Source: Pseudomonas reidholzensis (lineage in GTDB: Bacteria; Pseudomonadota; Gammaproteobacteria; Pseudomonadales; Pseudomonadaceae). From it: a DNA stretch of 64,000 nucleotides. The translations under genes were made by a program, and so were the position numbers. Location of the stretch: contig NZ_UNOZ01000004.1 of assembly GCF_900536025.1 (NCBI RefSeq), forward strand, positions 62,001 to 126,000. Reading direction: 5' to 3'. Below the pieces are notes generated by a model. It worked only from the letters and a program-made list of their open reading frames with translations. It was not told where the DNA came from and ran no database searches. This document shows positions 15,120 to 23,914 of this stretch, one piece after another; positions within the stretch are counted from its first letter, which is position 1, and each line of letters opens with the position of its first letter.

Positions 15120-17531
15120 ATGACTCACCCTGCACCCGCACGCGTGCGGCAACGTCTCCAGCAAGCGCTGTTCAGCGTAGGCCTCGGCGTCGCCAGCAGC
15201 CTCTGCCTGCCGCTCGGCAGCGCCCAGGCCGCCGAAGCCATGGCCTATCACATCCAGCCCGGCCCGCTGGGCACCGCGCTGAGCCAGTTCGCCGCCGCCA
15301 GCGGGGTGACCCTGTCGTTTGGCTCGGCACAGACCGCCGGCCTGCGCTCGCCGGGGTTGCAGGGGCGCTTCGAGTTCTACGACGGTATCAGCCGCTTGCT
15401 CGCAGGCAGCGGCCTGCAGTTGCGCCAGGAAGGCCCAGGGCGTTACAGCCTAGTCACGGGCGAAAACACCTCGGCCCTCGAACTGGGCGCGACCACCGTG
15501 TCCAGCAATCGCCTGGGTGCCGTCACCGAAGGCAGTGGCTCCTACACCTCGGGGCCGATGAGCAGCGCCACCAAGTTCCAGGCCAGTGCGCGGGAGACGC
15601 CGCAGTCGGTCAGCGTGATCACCCGGCAGCGCATGGACGACCAGAACATGCAGACCCTCGAGGACATCGCCCTCAATACCACCGGTCTGAGCCTGCGCAA
15701 GACCGGAGGCGAGCGCCCGGAATTCTATTCCAGAGGCTCGGCGATCGACGCGATCATGATCGACGGCCTGCCGATCGGCTATGACAGCGACACCCTTGGC
15801 AGCGCCACCTTGGCCATGTTCGACCGCGTCGAAGTGGTGCGTGGCGCTTCCGGGATGATGGTCGGTGCGGGCAACCCGGCCGGCACCTTGAACCTGATCC
15901 GCAAGCGCCCGACGCTCGACCCGCAACTGTCGGTCAGCCTCGGTGCCGGCAGTTGGGACAACTACCGCAGCGAGATCGACGCGAGCAATCGGCTCAATGC
16001 CTCGGGCAGCATTCGCGGGCGTGTGGTCGCGGCCTACCAGGACCGCAACAGCTTCACCGATGCCTACAGCAACAAGCGCCAGCTGCTGTACGGGATCACC
16101 GAGTTCGACCTGTCCGAGGCCACGCGCCTGACCCTCGGTGGCTACTACAACCGCGAAGACAACCCCGGTGCCGACTGGAACGGCATGCCGACGTTTGTCA
16201 GCGGCAACTTCCTGCCGGTGTCGCGCTCGACCCGCTACACGCCGTCCTGGACGTACTGGGACAAAGAAAACCACAACCTCTTCGCCGAGATCGAGCACCG
16301 GTTCGACAACGACTGGAAGCTGCGCCTGAACACCGCCTGGCTCAAGTCCAACCTTGAAATGCTCGGCGGCAGCTTCTACCGCGAAGACGCTACCGACAAC
16401 CTGACCCTCAACATCGGCCGCTATTCCTACGAGCACACCCAGAAGACCGTGGACGGTTACGCCACCGGCCCCTTCGAACTGTTCGGCCGGACCCATGAGC
16501 TGGTCATCGGCGGCAGCTATCGGCACGATGACACCGACGATGGGCCTGGCGGCGGACCGGACCTTGACCAGTTTCGGGTGATCGTCGACCCACTGAACTT
16601 CGACTACCACTCGGTGGCCCAGCCGGGCATCGTCTACAACTGGTCGCGCAAGGGCACGGTTGAGCAATCCAGCGCCTACCTGGCCGGGCGTTTCAGCCTG
16701 CGCGACGACCTCAAGCTGATCCTCGGCAGCCGCCTGGACTGGTACGCGTACGAGCAGACCACGGCCGTGGGTGATTTCTCCTTTGGCGGCAGCTCGAAGG
16801 CCACCCGTGAGCCGACCCCGTATGCCGGCCTGATCTTCGATATCGATGACACCTACTCGGTGTATGCCAGCTGGACGCGGATCTTCAAGCCCCAGCAGTA
16901 TCGCGACGTCAGCGGCAGCTACCTGGACCCGGTCACCGGCACCAACCTCGAAGCCGGGCTCAAGGCGGCCTACTTCGACGGTGCGCTCAACGCCAGCGTA
17001 GCGGTGTTCCAGCTCGAGCAGGAAAACCTCGCCCGCTACATCCCCTGTGCCAGCACCGACGGCTGCTATGAAGCCGCAGGCGAGGTGCGTACGCGTGGTA
17101 TCGAACTGGAACTGGCGGGCGAGTTGTTGCCCGGCTGGCAGGCTTCGGCGGGCTACACCTACGCCACCGCCGAATACCTTGAAAGCAACAGTGACGGCAT
17201 CGACAAGGGTGACCGGTACGCCAGCGACACGCCGTACAACCTGTTCAAACTCGCCACCAGCTACCAACTGCCAGGCGTACTGGAGCGCTGGAGCATCGGC
17301 GGTGCCCTGCGCACGCAGAGCAGCGCCTACACCAGTTTTGGCGTGCAGCAGGGCGGCTACAGCATCGTCGACCTGATGACGGGCTATCGCGTCAACCAGC
17401 ACCTCAAGCTGCAGGCCAACCTCAACAACGTGTTCGACAAGCGTTACTACCAGAGCATCAGCAACCCGGCCGGGGCGAATATCTTCGGCGACCCGCGCAA
17501 CATGATGCTGACCCTGAAATGGTCGCTCTGA
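15120..17531 (+). CDS. TonB-dependent siderophore receptor with STN signalling domain
   Basis: An 803-aa outer-membrane receptor. A signal peptide of about 38 residues ends at SAQAAEA. An STN domain follows at about 42-115 (YHIQPGPLGTALSQFAAASGVTLSF, RLLAGSGLQLRQEG), which talks to FecR. The plug has ETPQSVSVITRQRMDDQNMQTLEDIALNTTGLSL and VEVVRGASGMMVGAGNPAGTLNLIRKRP; the barrel ends with the typical aromatic strand (MMLTLKWSL). The type resembles FpvA/FhuE-family ferric hydroxamate or catecholate receptors; the siderophore cannot be read from sequence. Together with the FecI and FecR genes it forms a cell-surface signalling cassette. Confidence 0.95.
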   Translation: MTHPAPARVRQRLQQALFSVGLGVASSLCLPLGSAQAAEAMAYHIQPGPLGTALSQFAAASGVTLSFGSAQTAGLRSPGLQGRFEFYDGISRLLAGSGLQLRQEGPGRYSLVTGENTSALELGATTVSSNRLGAVTEGSGSYTSGPMSSATKFQASARETPQSVSVITRQRMDDQNMQTLEDIALNTTGLSLRKTGGERPEFYSRGSAIDAIMIDGLPIGYDSDTLGSATLAMFDRVEVVRGASGMMVGAGNPAGTLNLIRKRPTLDPQLSVSLGAGSWDNYRSEIDASNRLNASGSIRGRVVAAYQDRNSFTDAYSNKRQLLYGITEFDLSEATRLTLGGYYNREDNPGADWNGMPTFVSGNFLPVSRSTRYTPSWTYWDKENHNLFAEIEHRFDNDWKLRLNTAWLKSNLEMLGGSFYREDATDNLTLNIGRYSYEHTQKTVDGYATGPFELFGRTHELVIGGSYRHDDTDDGPGGGPDLDQFRVIVDPLNFDYHSVAQPGIVYNWSRKGTVEQSSAYLAGRFSLRDDLKLILGSRLDWYAYEQTTAVGDFSFGGSSKATREPTPYAGLIFDIDDTYSVYASWTRIFKPQQYRDVSGSYLDPVTGTNLEAGLKAAYFDGALNASVAVFQLEQENLARYIPCASTDGCYEAAGEVRTRGIELELAGELLPGWQASAGYTYATAEYLESNSDGIDKGDRYASDTPYNLFKLATSYQLPGVLERWSIGGALRTQSSAYTSFGVQQGGYSIVDLMTGYRVNQHLKLQANLNNVFDKRYYQSISNPAGANIFGDPRNMMLTLKWSL

Positions 17532-17716
17532 GCCGATCCTGAGCGTTGCGGCTGCTGCTGCATGGGGTGAGGAGGTTGCGACGCTGACTTGCAACCCGGC
17601 GATCACTGCTTAAGATGTGTCGGATCGCTTGCGGGTGTAGTCTCACCCTCCAGATAACCGGACGACCGTCGTGCTGACGGTCGCCCCATGCATAAACACC
17701 TGATGAGGTACTGACA

Positions 17717-18928
17717 TTGGCCATCATTCATCCTAAGGTCCGCGGTTTCATCTGCACCACGACCCATCCGAAGGGCTGCGAGCTCAACGTCCGTGACCAG
17801 ATCGAAGCCACCCGCAAGTTGGGCGTGCGCGAGGATGGGCCGAAGAAGGTCCTGGTGATCGGTGCATCCAGCGGCTACGGCCTGGCTGCGCGCATCACCG
17901 CGGCGTTCGGCTTCAAGGCCGACACCTTGGGCGTCTTCTTCGAAAAACCGGGTACCGAAACCAAGCCTGGCACCGCCGGCTGGTACAACGCCGCGGCCTT
18001 CGACAAGTTTGCCAAGGCCGAAGGCCTGTACAGCAAGTCGATCAACGGTGACGCCTTCTCCGACGAAGCGCGGGCCAAGGTCATCGAGCTGATCAAGAAC
18101 GAGATGGGCGGCAAGGTCGACCTGGTCATCTACTCGCTGGCCTCGCCGGTGCGCAAGCTGCCGCAGACCGGTGAACTGATCCGCTCGGCGCTCAAGCCGA
18201 TCGGCCAGCCGTACAAGTCGACCGCCATCGACACCAACAAGGACGTCATCACCGAAGCGTCGATCGAGCCGGCTTCCGAGCAGGAAATCGCCGACACCAT
18301 CACCGTGATGGGCGGCCAGGACTGGCAGCTGTGGATCGACGCGCTGACCCAGGCCGACGTCCTGGCTGACAAGGCGCGCACCGTCGCGTTCAGCTACATC
18401 GGCACCGAAATCACCTGGCCGATCTACTGGCACGGTGCGCTGGGCAAGGCCAAGCAAGACCTCGACGACACCGCTGAGCGCCTGAACGCCAAGCTGGCCA
18501 GCGAAATCGGCGGCGGCGCCAACGTGGCCGTGCTGAAGTCGGTGGTCACCCAGGCCAGCTCGGCCATCCCGGTGATGCCGCTGTACCTGTCGATGGTGTT
18601 CAAGATCATGCAGGAGAAGGGCGTCCACGAGGGCACCCAGGACCAGCTCGACCGCATGTTCCGCGACCGCCTGTTCCGTACCGACGGCGCACCGGCAGAA
18701 GTCGACGAGAAGGGCCGTCTGCGCCTGGACGACTGGGAGCTGCGTGATGACGTGCAGGACGCCTGCAAGGCGATGTGGCCGCAAGTCACCACCGAGAACC
18801 TGTTCGAGCTGACCGACTACGCCGGTTACAAGAAGCAGTTCCTCAACCTGTTCGGTTTCGAGCGCGCTGACGTCGACTACGACGCCGACGTAGCCACCGA
18901 CGTGCAGTTCGACTGCGTCCAGCTGTAA
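17717..18928 (+). CDS. fabV: trans-2-enoyl-ACP/CoA reductase FabV
   Basis: A 403-aa FabV-type enoyl reductase (NADH-dependent, last step of the fatty-acid elongation cycle; naturally tolerant of triclosan). [18 protein letters not shown] is the family start and is encoded from TTG at 17717, with gaggt 10 bp upstream; no ATG fits the conserved N-terminus. The NADH-binding motif is [11 protein letters not shown]. The FabV catalytic pattern Tyr-X8-Lys is present as Tyr237 and Lys246 ([10 protein letters not shown]). The length matches the family exactly. A long hairpin follows the stop. Confidence 0.97.
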   Translation: MAIIHPKVRGFICTTTHPKGCELNVRDQIEATRKLGVREDGPKKVLVIGASSGYGLAARITAAFGFKADTLGVFFEKPGTETKPGTAGWYNAAAFDKFAKAEGLYSKSINGDAFSDEARAKVIELIKNEMGGKVDLVIYSLASPVRKLPQTGELIRSALKPIGQPYKSTAIDTNKDVITEASIEPASEQEIADTITVMGGQDWQLWIDALTQADVLADKARTVAFSYIGTEITWPIYWHGALGKAKQDLDDTAERLNAKLASEIGGGANVAVLKSVVTQASSAIPVMPLYLSMVFKIMQEKGVHEGTQDQLDRMFRDRLFRTDGAPAEVDEKGRLRLDDWELRDDVQDACKAMWPQVTTENLFELTDYAGYKKQFLNLFGFERADVDYDADVATDVQFDCVQL

Positions 18929-18940
18929 GCAAGCCTCTGG

Positions 18941-18969
18941 CCGTGCACCGGGAGCCTCCCGGTGCACGG
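18941..18969 (+). terminator. long GC-rich hairpin after fabV
   Basis: CCGTGCACCGGGAG, one base, then CTCCCGGTGCACGG: 14-bp perfect arms, 12 bp after the stop. No T run follows, so it may be a stabilising or attenuating hairpin before the downstream hydrolase gene. Confidence 0.6.
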
Positions 18970-18994
18970 TTCTCGCCCAGGCAGGGAGTGCGCC

Positions 18995-19903
18995 ATGAGC
19001 AGCCTCACCCAACCCGCCAGTGCCTTCAGCTACCTTGCCGCCGACGGCTGTCGCCTCGCCGGTTTCTGCTGGCGCCACGCTCACCCCGATCCACAGCGCC
19101 CGCTGGTGATCATCAATGCCGCCACCTCGGTGCGCTGTCGTTACTACTCGCGTTTTGCCGATTACCTGTTTGCCCAGGGCTGCGATGTGCTGACCTACGA
19201 TTACCGTGGGATTGGTGAATCGAGGCCGGCCTCGTTGCGCGGGTTCAGGGCGAGCTGGAGTGATTGGGGGCGGTTGGATTTCGAGGCCATGCTGCAGTTG
19301 GCGGCCGAGCAGTTTCCGGGGCAGCCGGTGGACGTCGTGGGGCACAGTTTTGGCGGCTGGGCGGTGGGTTTGGCGCCGTCTGCGCAGCGCGTGCGGCGGG
19401 TGGTGATGGTCGGCGCGCAGTTTGCCTACTGGCGTGACTATGCGGCGCAGGAGCGTTGGCAGCTGTTTGCCAAGTGGCATGTGCTGATGCCGTTGCTGAC
19501 GCGGGTGTTGGGGTATTTTCCGGGCAAGCGGCTGGGGTGGCTGGAGGATACGCCGGCGGGTGTGGTGGCGGACTGGAGCACGCGCACGCCGCGTTTCGAG
19601 CAGCGGCCGAGCGGGAGGTTGCTCGAGACGTTGCCGTTTGCCCAGGTGCGGGCGGCGACGCTGGCGATCACGTTGAGTGACGATCCGTTTGGCACGGTGG
19701 CGGCGACCGAGCGGTTGTTGGGGTATCTGACCGAGGCCGAGACGGCGCACTGGCGGGTGGCACCGGGGGATATCTCAGTGGACGAGATTGGCCATTTCGC
19801 GTTTTTCCATGACCGGTTTCGCGAGGTGCTGTGGCCGATTGCCTTGCAGTGGTTGCAGGCGGGGCGGGTGGCACAAGAGGCGCCGGGGCAGCGATTGCGC
19901 TGA
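18995..19903 (+). CDS. alpha/beta hydrolase family protein
   Basis: A 302-aa hydrolase with the nucleophile elbow GHSFGG (Ser in VDVVGHSFGGWAVGL) and the oxyanion-side motif VIINAATSVRCRYYSRFADYLFAQGCDVLTYDYRGIGESRP. This matches predicted alpha/beta hydrolases of the COG4757 type. The acid is probably in LSDDPFGTVAATERLL and the His in DEIGHFAFF. ATG at 18995 is preceded by gcagggag. It follows fabV by 66 bp with a hairpin between. The substrate is unknown. The second half is unusually rich in TTG and GGG codons compared with its neighbours. Confidence 0.85.
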   Translation: MSSLTQPASAFSYLAADGCRLAGFCWRHAHPDPQRPLVIINAATSVRCRYYSRFADYLFAQGCDVLTYDYRGIGESRPASLRGFRASWSDWGRLDFEAMLQLAAEQFPGQPVDVVGHSFGGWAVGLAPSAQRVRRVVMVGAQFAYWRDYAAQERWQLFAKWHVLMPLLTRVLGYFPGKRLGWLEDTPAGVVADWSTRTPRFEQRPSGRLLETLPFAQVRAATLAITLSDDPFGTVAATERLLGYLTEAETAHWRVAPGDISVDEIGHFAFFHDRFREVLWPIALQWLQAGRVAQEAPGQRLR

Positions 19904-19910
19904 CCCGGCT

Positions 19911-19931
19911 GGCCTCATCGCGGGCAAGCCC
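19911..19931. repeat. truncated REP fragment
   Basis: Ggcctcatcgcgggcaagcc is the left half of a REP whose ccgctcccacagg half is missing; the sequence then changes to unrelated DNA before the next REP pair at 19967. Confidence 0.6.
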
Positions 19932-19966
19932 TAATGCCAGTCAGTTAAGACGTGGTCGCCTGTTTT

Positions 19967-20093
19967 GGGGCCGCTCTGCGGCCCTTCGCGGGTAAACCCG
20001 CTCCCACAGGGTTCTGTGGAACCGCAGAATTGAGGCCTCGCAGAGAACCTTGTGGGAGCGGGTTTACCCGCGAAGGGCCGCAGAGCGGCCCCC
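19967..20093. repeat. facing REP pair
   Basis: Arms of about 49 bp (ggggccgctctgcggccctt, then cgcgggtaaacccgctccca) and their inverted copy with one mismatch, separated by about 30 bp. They lie between the convergent hydrolase and HopJ-like genes. Confidence 0.85.
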
Positions 20094-20100
20094 AGGGCTA

Positions 20101-20442
20101 TCAGGCCAGGCGCTTGAGCGGCTGTTCGGCGAACTTCACGCCCGCCAGGCCATGGGCGATCAGCGCGCGGATATTGCCATGGTCGCTGCCGTCCGGCGTC
20201 GCCACCACACTGCGGTAATGCTCACCAAACGCCAGCAGCGCTTCCTGATCGGTCAGGCCTTCGAGCAACGCCAGGCCCAATGTCTTGCACGAGCCTTCGT
20301 TCTGCCCGGCGGCGTTTTCCACGCCGCCATTGTTGAAGGCCTGAGGCTGGTAGCTGTACTGCTCGGCAATGAACGCCAGGGTGTCGGCAAAGGCATGTTC
20401 GCCGCCGGCAAGGCTGGCGCGCAGGGTGTTCAGATCAGTCAC
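20101..20442 (-). CDS. HopJ-family protein
   Basis: A 113-aa protein of the HopJ type (FIAEQYSYQPQAFNNGG, NEGSCKTLGLALLEGLTDQEALLAFGEHYRSVV, HGNIRALI). Despite the family name it is widespread in non-pathogens, and no type III secretion genes are near. It starts at a GTG that overlaps the DUF1244 stop (GTGA). The operon folM-DUF1244-hopJ is, as I recall, conserved in pseudomonads with tetrahydromonapterin genes, so a role connected to pterin cofactor use is more likely than an effector role. Confidence 0.85.
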   Translation of the reverse strand: MTDLNTLRASLAGGEHAFADTLAFIAEQYSYQPQAFNNGGVENAAGQNEGSCKTLGLALLEGLTDQEALLAFGEHYRSVVATPDGSDHGNIRALIAHGLAGVKFAEQPLKRLA

Positions 20443-20732
20443 TGGGGTTTTCCTTGTTCGAACGCCGCTTGCTGCTCGGCGCTGGCTTCTTTCTGGTATT
20501 GGGCTTTCCACTCGGCATAAGGCATGCCGTACACCGCTTCGCGGGCATCGTCCAGGCTCAGGTCGATGTGCTGCTCGTCGGCCGCCGCCTTGTACCACTT
20601 CGACAGGCAGTTGCGGCAGAAGCCGGAGAGGTTCATCAGGTCGATGTTCTGCACGTCGGTGCGTTTCTGCAGGTGGTCGACCAGGCGCCGGAACGCGGCG
20701 GCTTCGAGTTCGAGCTGTTGTTGTGGGGTCAT
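20439..20732 (-). CDS. DUF1244 family protein
   Basis: A 97-aa protein with the DUF1244 signature NLSGFCRNCLSKWY and a following GMPYAEWKAQYQ. The CxxC pair (C48/C51 region) may bind a metal. It has no known activity. It lies 9 bp after folM and overlaps the HopJ gene start by 4 bp, so the three are co-expressed. Confidence 0.9.
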   Translation of the reverse strand: MTPQQQLELEAAAFRRLVDHLQKRTDVQNIDLMNLSGFCRNCLSKWYKAAADEQHIDLSLDDAREAVYGMPYAEWKAQYQKEASAEQQAAFEQGKPQ

Positions 20733-20741
20733 GGGCTTCTC

Positions 20742-21434
20742 TCAGGTCATGCGGTTCTTCAGATGGCGGCCACCGTTGATGACCACCTGGCTGCCGGTGC
20801 TGTACTGGCTGTCGAGCAGGTAGCGGACCGCCTCGATCAACGGCCCGGCGCCGGGTTCGAACTCCAGCAGGGCCTTTTTCAGGGTCTGCTGGCGGTACGC
20901 CTCGTCGCCGCCTTCCTTGAGGATCAGCAACCCCGGCAGGATACCGTTGACGCGCACCGTGGGCGCGTACTTTTCGGCGAATGACAGCACCATGTTCTGC
21001 AGCGCGGCCTTGGTCGCGGCATAGCCGATATGGCTCTTGCTGCCGCGTGACGAGGTCTCGTCGCAAATATGAATGATGTCGGCCTTGTCGACCTGGGTCA
21101 GCAGATCGCCCAACGCCAGGTTGAGGTGATAGGGCGCTTCGACGTGCAGGCGGAACATCATCTCGAGGTTGTCCAGGCCGTCGTCGAGCCACACCGAGGC
21201 GTTGTGGATGATCGCCCGCAACCCGTCGTAGTGGCTGTGCAGGTGGTCGATCAGCGCCTGGCGCTCGGCCTGCTGGCAGAGGTCGGCGCGAAACTGGACG
21301 ATGTTCGGGTGCGGGCTCTGCGCCTGCACGTGGCGGCTGGCCGTGACCACGCTGTGGCCGGCCTGCGCCAGGTCAAGCGCCAGCGCCAGCCCTACGCGTT
21401 GGCTGGCGCCGGTGATGAGGATCGGGCTATTCAT
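20742..21434 (-). CDS. folM: dihydromonapterin reductase FolM
   Basis: A 230-aa SDR. It opens PILITGASQRVGLALALDLAQAGHSVVTASR (the TGxxxRxG-type nucleotide motif of the pteridine-reductase branch), has IIHNASVWLDD in the NNAG region, and the catalytic GYAATKAAL (YxxxK). FolM reduces dihydromonapterin to tetrahydromonapterin, the cofactor of phenylalanine hydroxylase in pseudomonads, which in turn feeds the tyrosine/homogentisate route encoded by hmgABC at 28-31 kb. First gene of the folM-DUF1244-hopJ operon. folX and folE are not in the window. Confidence 0.9.
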   Translation of the reverse strand: MNSPILITGASQRVGLALALDLAQAGHSVVTASRHVQAQSPHPNIVQFRADLCQQAERQALIDHLHSHYDGLRAIIHNASVWLDDGLDNLEMMFRLHVEAPYHLNLALGDLLTQVDKADIIHICDETSSRGSKSHIGYAATKAALQNMVLSFAEKYAPTVRVNGILPGLLILKEGGDEAYRQQTLKKALLEFEPGAGPLIEAVRYLLDSQYSTGSQVVINGGRHLKNRMT

Positions 21435-21512
21435 GTTCAGGGCGGTCTACTTGTCTGTGCATGCAGTGATGCCCCAGCATACCCGAACTGTCTGCCTCTT
21501 GGGTGGCGTGCC

Positions 21513-22085
21513 TCAGCGGCTGCGCAGGCCGCGCGGCGATGGCTCGGCGGTGCGTGCGGCGGGGTGCAGCCAGCGCGCCAGTAAACGGGTCGACAGGGGT
21601 ATGAACAGGTAGACCATCACCGGCGTCAGGGCCAAGGTGCTGAGCACCACCCGCGGCACCAGGTCGAGTGCCGACAGCCAATGGCCGAACAGCACATTGA
21701 ACAGCAGCGACACCGGGAAGAACGCCAGCCAGATGGCCACCGCCTGCTTCCAGCGCGGTGGTTTCTGCACCGTATGGGTGCCAAACCAGTCGTCGATGCC
21801 GCTCACGCGCTGCTCCCTGGGGCGCTCGAACAGGCCATCGCCGCGTTGCAGCCAGGCGCGGCGCGAGGCCGAATGCTCCCAGGCATGCAGGGTGTGCTCG
21901 TCGGTAAAGCGGAAGATGATCTGGAATTCATCGCCATCGCTGGGCGGCGCGAGGATGCCCGAGCCGAGGTAACCGGGGAAGTCGGTGGCCAGCTGCTCGC
22001 CTTCATGCAGCCAGGTCAGCAGGTCCTGGTAGCGGCCGTGGGCGGCCCGGCGCGAGACCATCAAGGTGACGGGTGGGGTAGACAT
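21513..22085 (-). CDS. antibiotic biosynthesis monooxygenase-like (ABM) domain protein with two membrane helices
   Basis: A 190-aa protein. Residues 5-95 are an ABM ferredoxin-like fold (VTLMVSRRAAHGRYQDLLTWLHEGEQLATDFPGYLGSGI, then FQIIFRFTDEHTLHAWEHSASRRAWLQ). Two hydrophobic helices follow at about 123-145 and 150-172, with a basic C-terminus, so the domain is anchored in the inner membrane. Single ABM domains can be monooxygenases or small regulatory modules; the catalytic role here is unproven. It is upstream of folM on the same strand, 78 bp away, so co-transcription is possible. Confidence 0.8.
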   Translation of the reverse strand: MSTPPVTLMVSRRAAHGRYQDLLTWLHEGEQLATDFPGYLGSGILAPPSDGDEFQIIFRFTDEHTLHAWEHSASRRAWLQRGDGLFERPREQRVSGIDDWFGTHTVQKPPRWKQAVAIWLAFFPVSLLFNVLFGHWLSALDLVPRVVLSTLALTPVMVYLFIPLSTRLLARWLHPAARTAEPSPRGLRSR

Positions 22086-22305
22086 CGTGTATCTCCTGGC
22101 GACGGGGCTGGCGGGTAGCTGGCCCCTTGGCTTGATCGCCCGGGGTGGTGGGCGACCAGAGCATGCATGCAAGAATCAGGCGCGGATTATCGCGGATAAA
22201 TCGTGACTCGTCAGTGCCAGTCGGCGAATAGTGGGCACGGAACCCTTTTTCGCTCGCCGCGCGTAGAATGCCTTTCGAATACTTGATTCAGGGGAGTCAG
22301 GGCGC

Positions 22306-23244
22306 ATGAACAATCAGCTATCGACGTTTGCCGATGCCGTCGATCTGGAGCGGGAGCTGTTCCCGATCCGTGAAGTGTCGCGCCTGACCGGCGTCAACCC
22401 GGTCACCTTGCGGGCCTGGGAGCGCCGCTATGGGCTGATCCAGCCGACGCGTACCGAGAGCGGCCACCGGCTGTATTCGCAGGCCGACATCACGGCCATC
22501 CAGAGCATCCTCGGCTGGCTCGAGCGCGGCGTGGCGGTGAGCAAGGTCGGTAGCATCCTGGCTCGCGGCCAGGCCCTGGCCGAGGACAGCTGGGCGGCGA
22601 CCAGCGCCGACGACCTGGCACGCTGGCGCACCCAGGTCCGCGAGGCGGTGCAGCGCTTTGACGCCGGCGGCCTCGATCGGCTGTTCGACCAGGTGTTTGC
22701 CGGCAACGCCCAGGACCAGGCATTCAGCGACATCTTCATGCCGGTGTGGCACGCCTTGCGTGTCGGCCAGAGCGGCTTCGGCCAGGCCAGTGAGTGGGCG
22801 TTTCTCGACCAGTTCTTGCGCGGACGGGTGTTGATGCGCCTGCACCTGGCGCGTGGCCGGCATCGCCAGCAGGTGCTGCTGGCGCCGTTGGGTGACTACC
22901 TGCAGGAGCTTGAACTGCTGGTCGCCGGGCTGTTGCTCGGCAGTGACGAGGTCGGTGTGCGGGTGCTGCCGGTGACCCAGCCCCTGGAGGAGCTGGCGCT
23001 GGTCTGCGAGCGGTTGGTGCCGGATGCGCTGGTGCTGTTTTCCAACCAGCGGCCGACCACCGAGTTGGCCAAGCGCCTGCCACGGCTGGGGTTGGCGGTG
23101 GGCTGCCCGTTGTTGCTCGCGGGGGAGGCGGCCGAGTTGGCCCAGGAGACCCTGGCAGGCAGCCCGGTGGCGTGCCTGGGCGCCGACGCCAGCCTGATGC
23201 GCAAGCGTCTGCGGCAATACCTGGCGGGTCAGCTCGACACTTAA
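22306..23244 (+). CDS. MerR-family regulator, class II LitR/CarH-like (PplR type)
   Basis: A 312-aa protein. Residues 18-90 are a MerR DNA-binding domain (FPIREVSRLTGVNPVTLRAWERRYGLIQPTRTESGHRLYSQADI). The rest resembles the LitR/CarH sensor half, but the B12-ligand E/H motif is absent (HRQQVLLAPLGDYLQELELL), which marks class II LitR. In P. putida KT2440 such regulators (PplR1-3) work with adjacent short LOV photoreceptors to switch on light-induced genes. A short LOV gene lies 0.7 kb away here, supporting that role. It ends 4 bp into the convergent PilZ-like gene. Confidence 0.85.
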   Translation: MNNQLSTFADAVDLERELFPIREVSRLTGVNPVTLRAWERRYGLIQPTRTESGHRLYSQADITAIQSILGWLERGVAVSKVGSILARGQALAEDSWAATSADDLARWRTQVREAVQRFDAGGLDRLFDQVFAGNAQDQAFSDIFMPVWHALRVGQSGFGQASEWAFLDQFLRGRVLMRLHLARGRHRQQVLLAPLGDYLQELELLVAGLLLGSDEVGVRVLPVTQPLEELALVCERLVPDALVLFSNQRPTTELAKRLPRLGLAVGCPLLLAGEAAELAQETLAGSPVACLGADASLMRKRLRQYLAGQLDT

Positions 23245-23849
23245 GCGTGCAGTTCCGGGTGGGCCGCGCGGTGGGCCTGGAGGATGTACTCGCGCAGGCG
23301 CTCGATCTCTTCGGCGGGGCTGCGGCTCAGGTCGTAGGCGGCCAGGTCGCGGCCGATGCGCCGGCGCAGCACGCCGTGCAGGCTGATCGGCGGGATACCC
23401 TCCGGGGCAAAGCGCAGTTCGAAGCGCTTGGGCGCCGCGCGCAGGCCGCGCACTTCCACCAGTGCGCCCTTGAAGGAAATGTCGCGTACCCGCAGGCCGC
23501 TGTCTTCACCCTTGTGGCCGAGCAGTGGCGACGGCTCGTCCATCGACAGCCGCCAAGGGCGCAGCATGGGGCCGTCTTCGTAGATTTCCGGTGAGCCGAG
23601 CTGCAGGTGCAGGGCGTGGAACTCGTCCTCGACCAGTTGCAGCGGGAAGCTGATCTGCTGGTTGTTGAAATTCGCCTGCAAGGTGACCTGCTCGTTGGCC
23701 GCGAGGCGCGTGAGCAATTGCTGGAGCTGACGGTCGCCGTTGACCAGCAGGCTCGACATGGGGTCAGCCAGATTCAACTGCGGCGTATGCTGCATGTCCT
23801 GAATGAAGCTCATCTCGTCCTGAGTGAGGAGGGCGTCTGCTTGTTGCAT
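23241..23849 (-). CDS. PilZ-like protein, YcgR-type two-part build
   Basis: A 202-aa protein. The N-terminal half is a YcgR-N-like beta domain (LLTRLAANEQVTLQANFNNQQISFPLQLVEDEFHALHLQLGSPEI). The C-terminal half looks like PilZ: LRPWRL gives an arginine pair and VRDISFKGALVEV gives the DxSxxG pattern of c-di-GMP binding. I chose the ATG at 23849; a longer form would need a TTG start. It shares orientation with the short LOV gene 66 bp upstream, so light sensing and c-di-GMP response may be co-expressed. The PilZ call is moderate because the Arg motif is imperfect. Confidence 0.7.
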   Translation of the reverse strand: MQQADALLTQDEMSFIQDMQHTPQLNLADPMSSLLVNGDRQLQQLLTRLAANEQVTLQANFNNQQISFPLQLVEDEFHALHLQLGSPEIYEDGPMLRPWRLSMDEPSPLLGHKGEDSGLRVRDISFKGALVEVRGLRAAPKRFELRFAPEGIPPISLHGVLRRRIGRDLAAYDLSRSPAEEIERLREYILQAHRAAHPELHA

Positions 23850-23914
23850 GATCGAACTCGAATGTGGCGATTTCTTCAAGAGTGAGAAGATGGACAGCGG
23901 TTAGGGCGCTTGGT

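Noticed and set aside
15450..17606. A 718-codon open frame on the minus strand opposite the first TonB receptor
   Set aside because: It is the GC-rich shadow of a strongly conserved receptor, with no family motifs. The same holds for long antisense frames at 17603-19750, 39825-42095, 48535-50349, 54452-56593 and 60718-62565.
20101..20442. HopJ-like protein as a type III effector
   Set aside because: It is in an operon with folM and DUF1244, and no secretion or chaperone genes are near.
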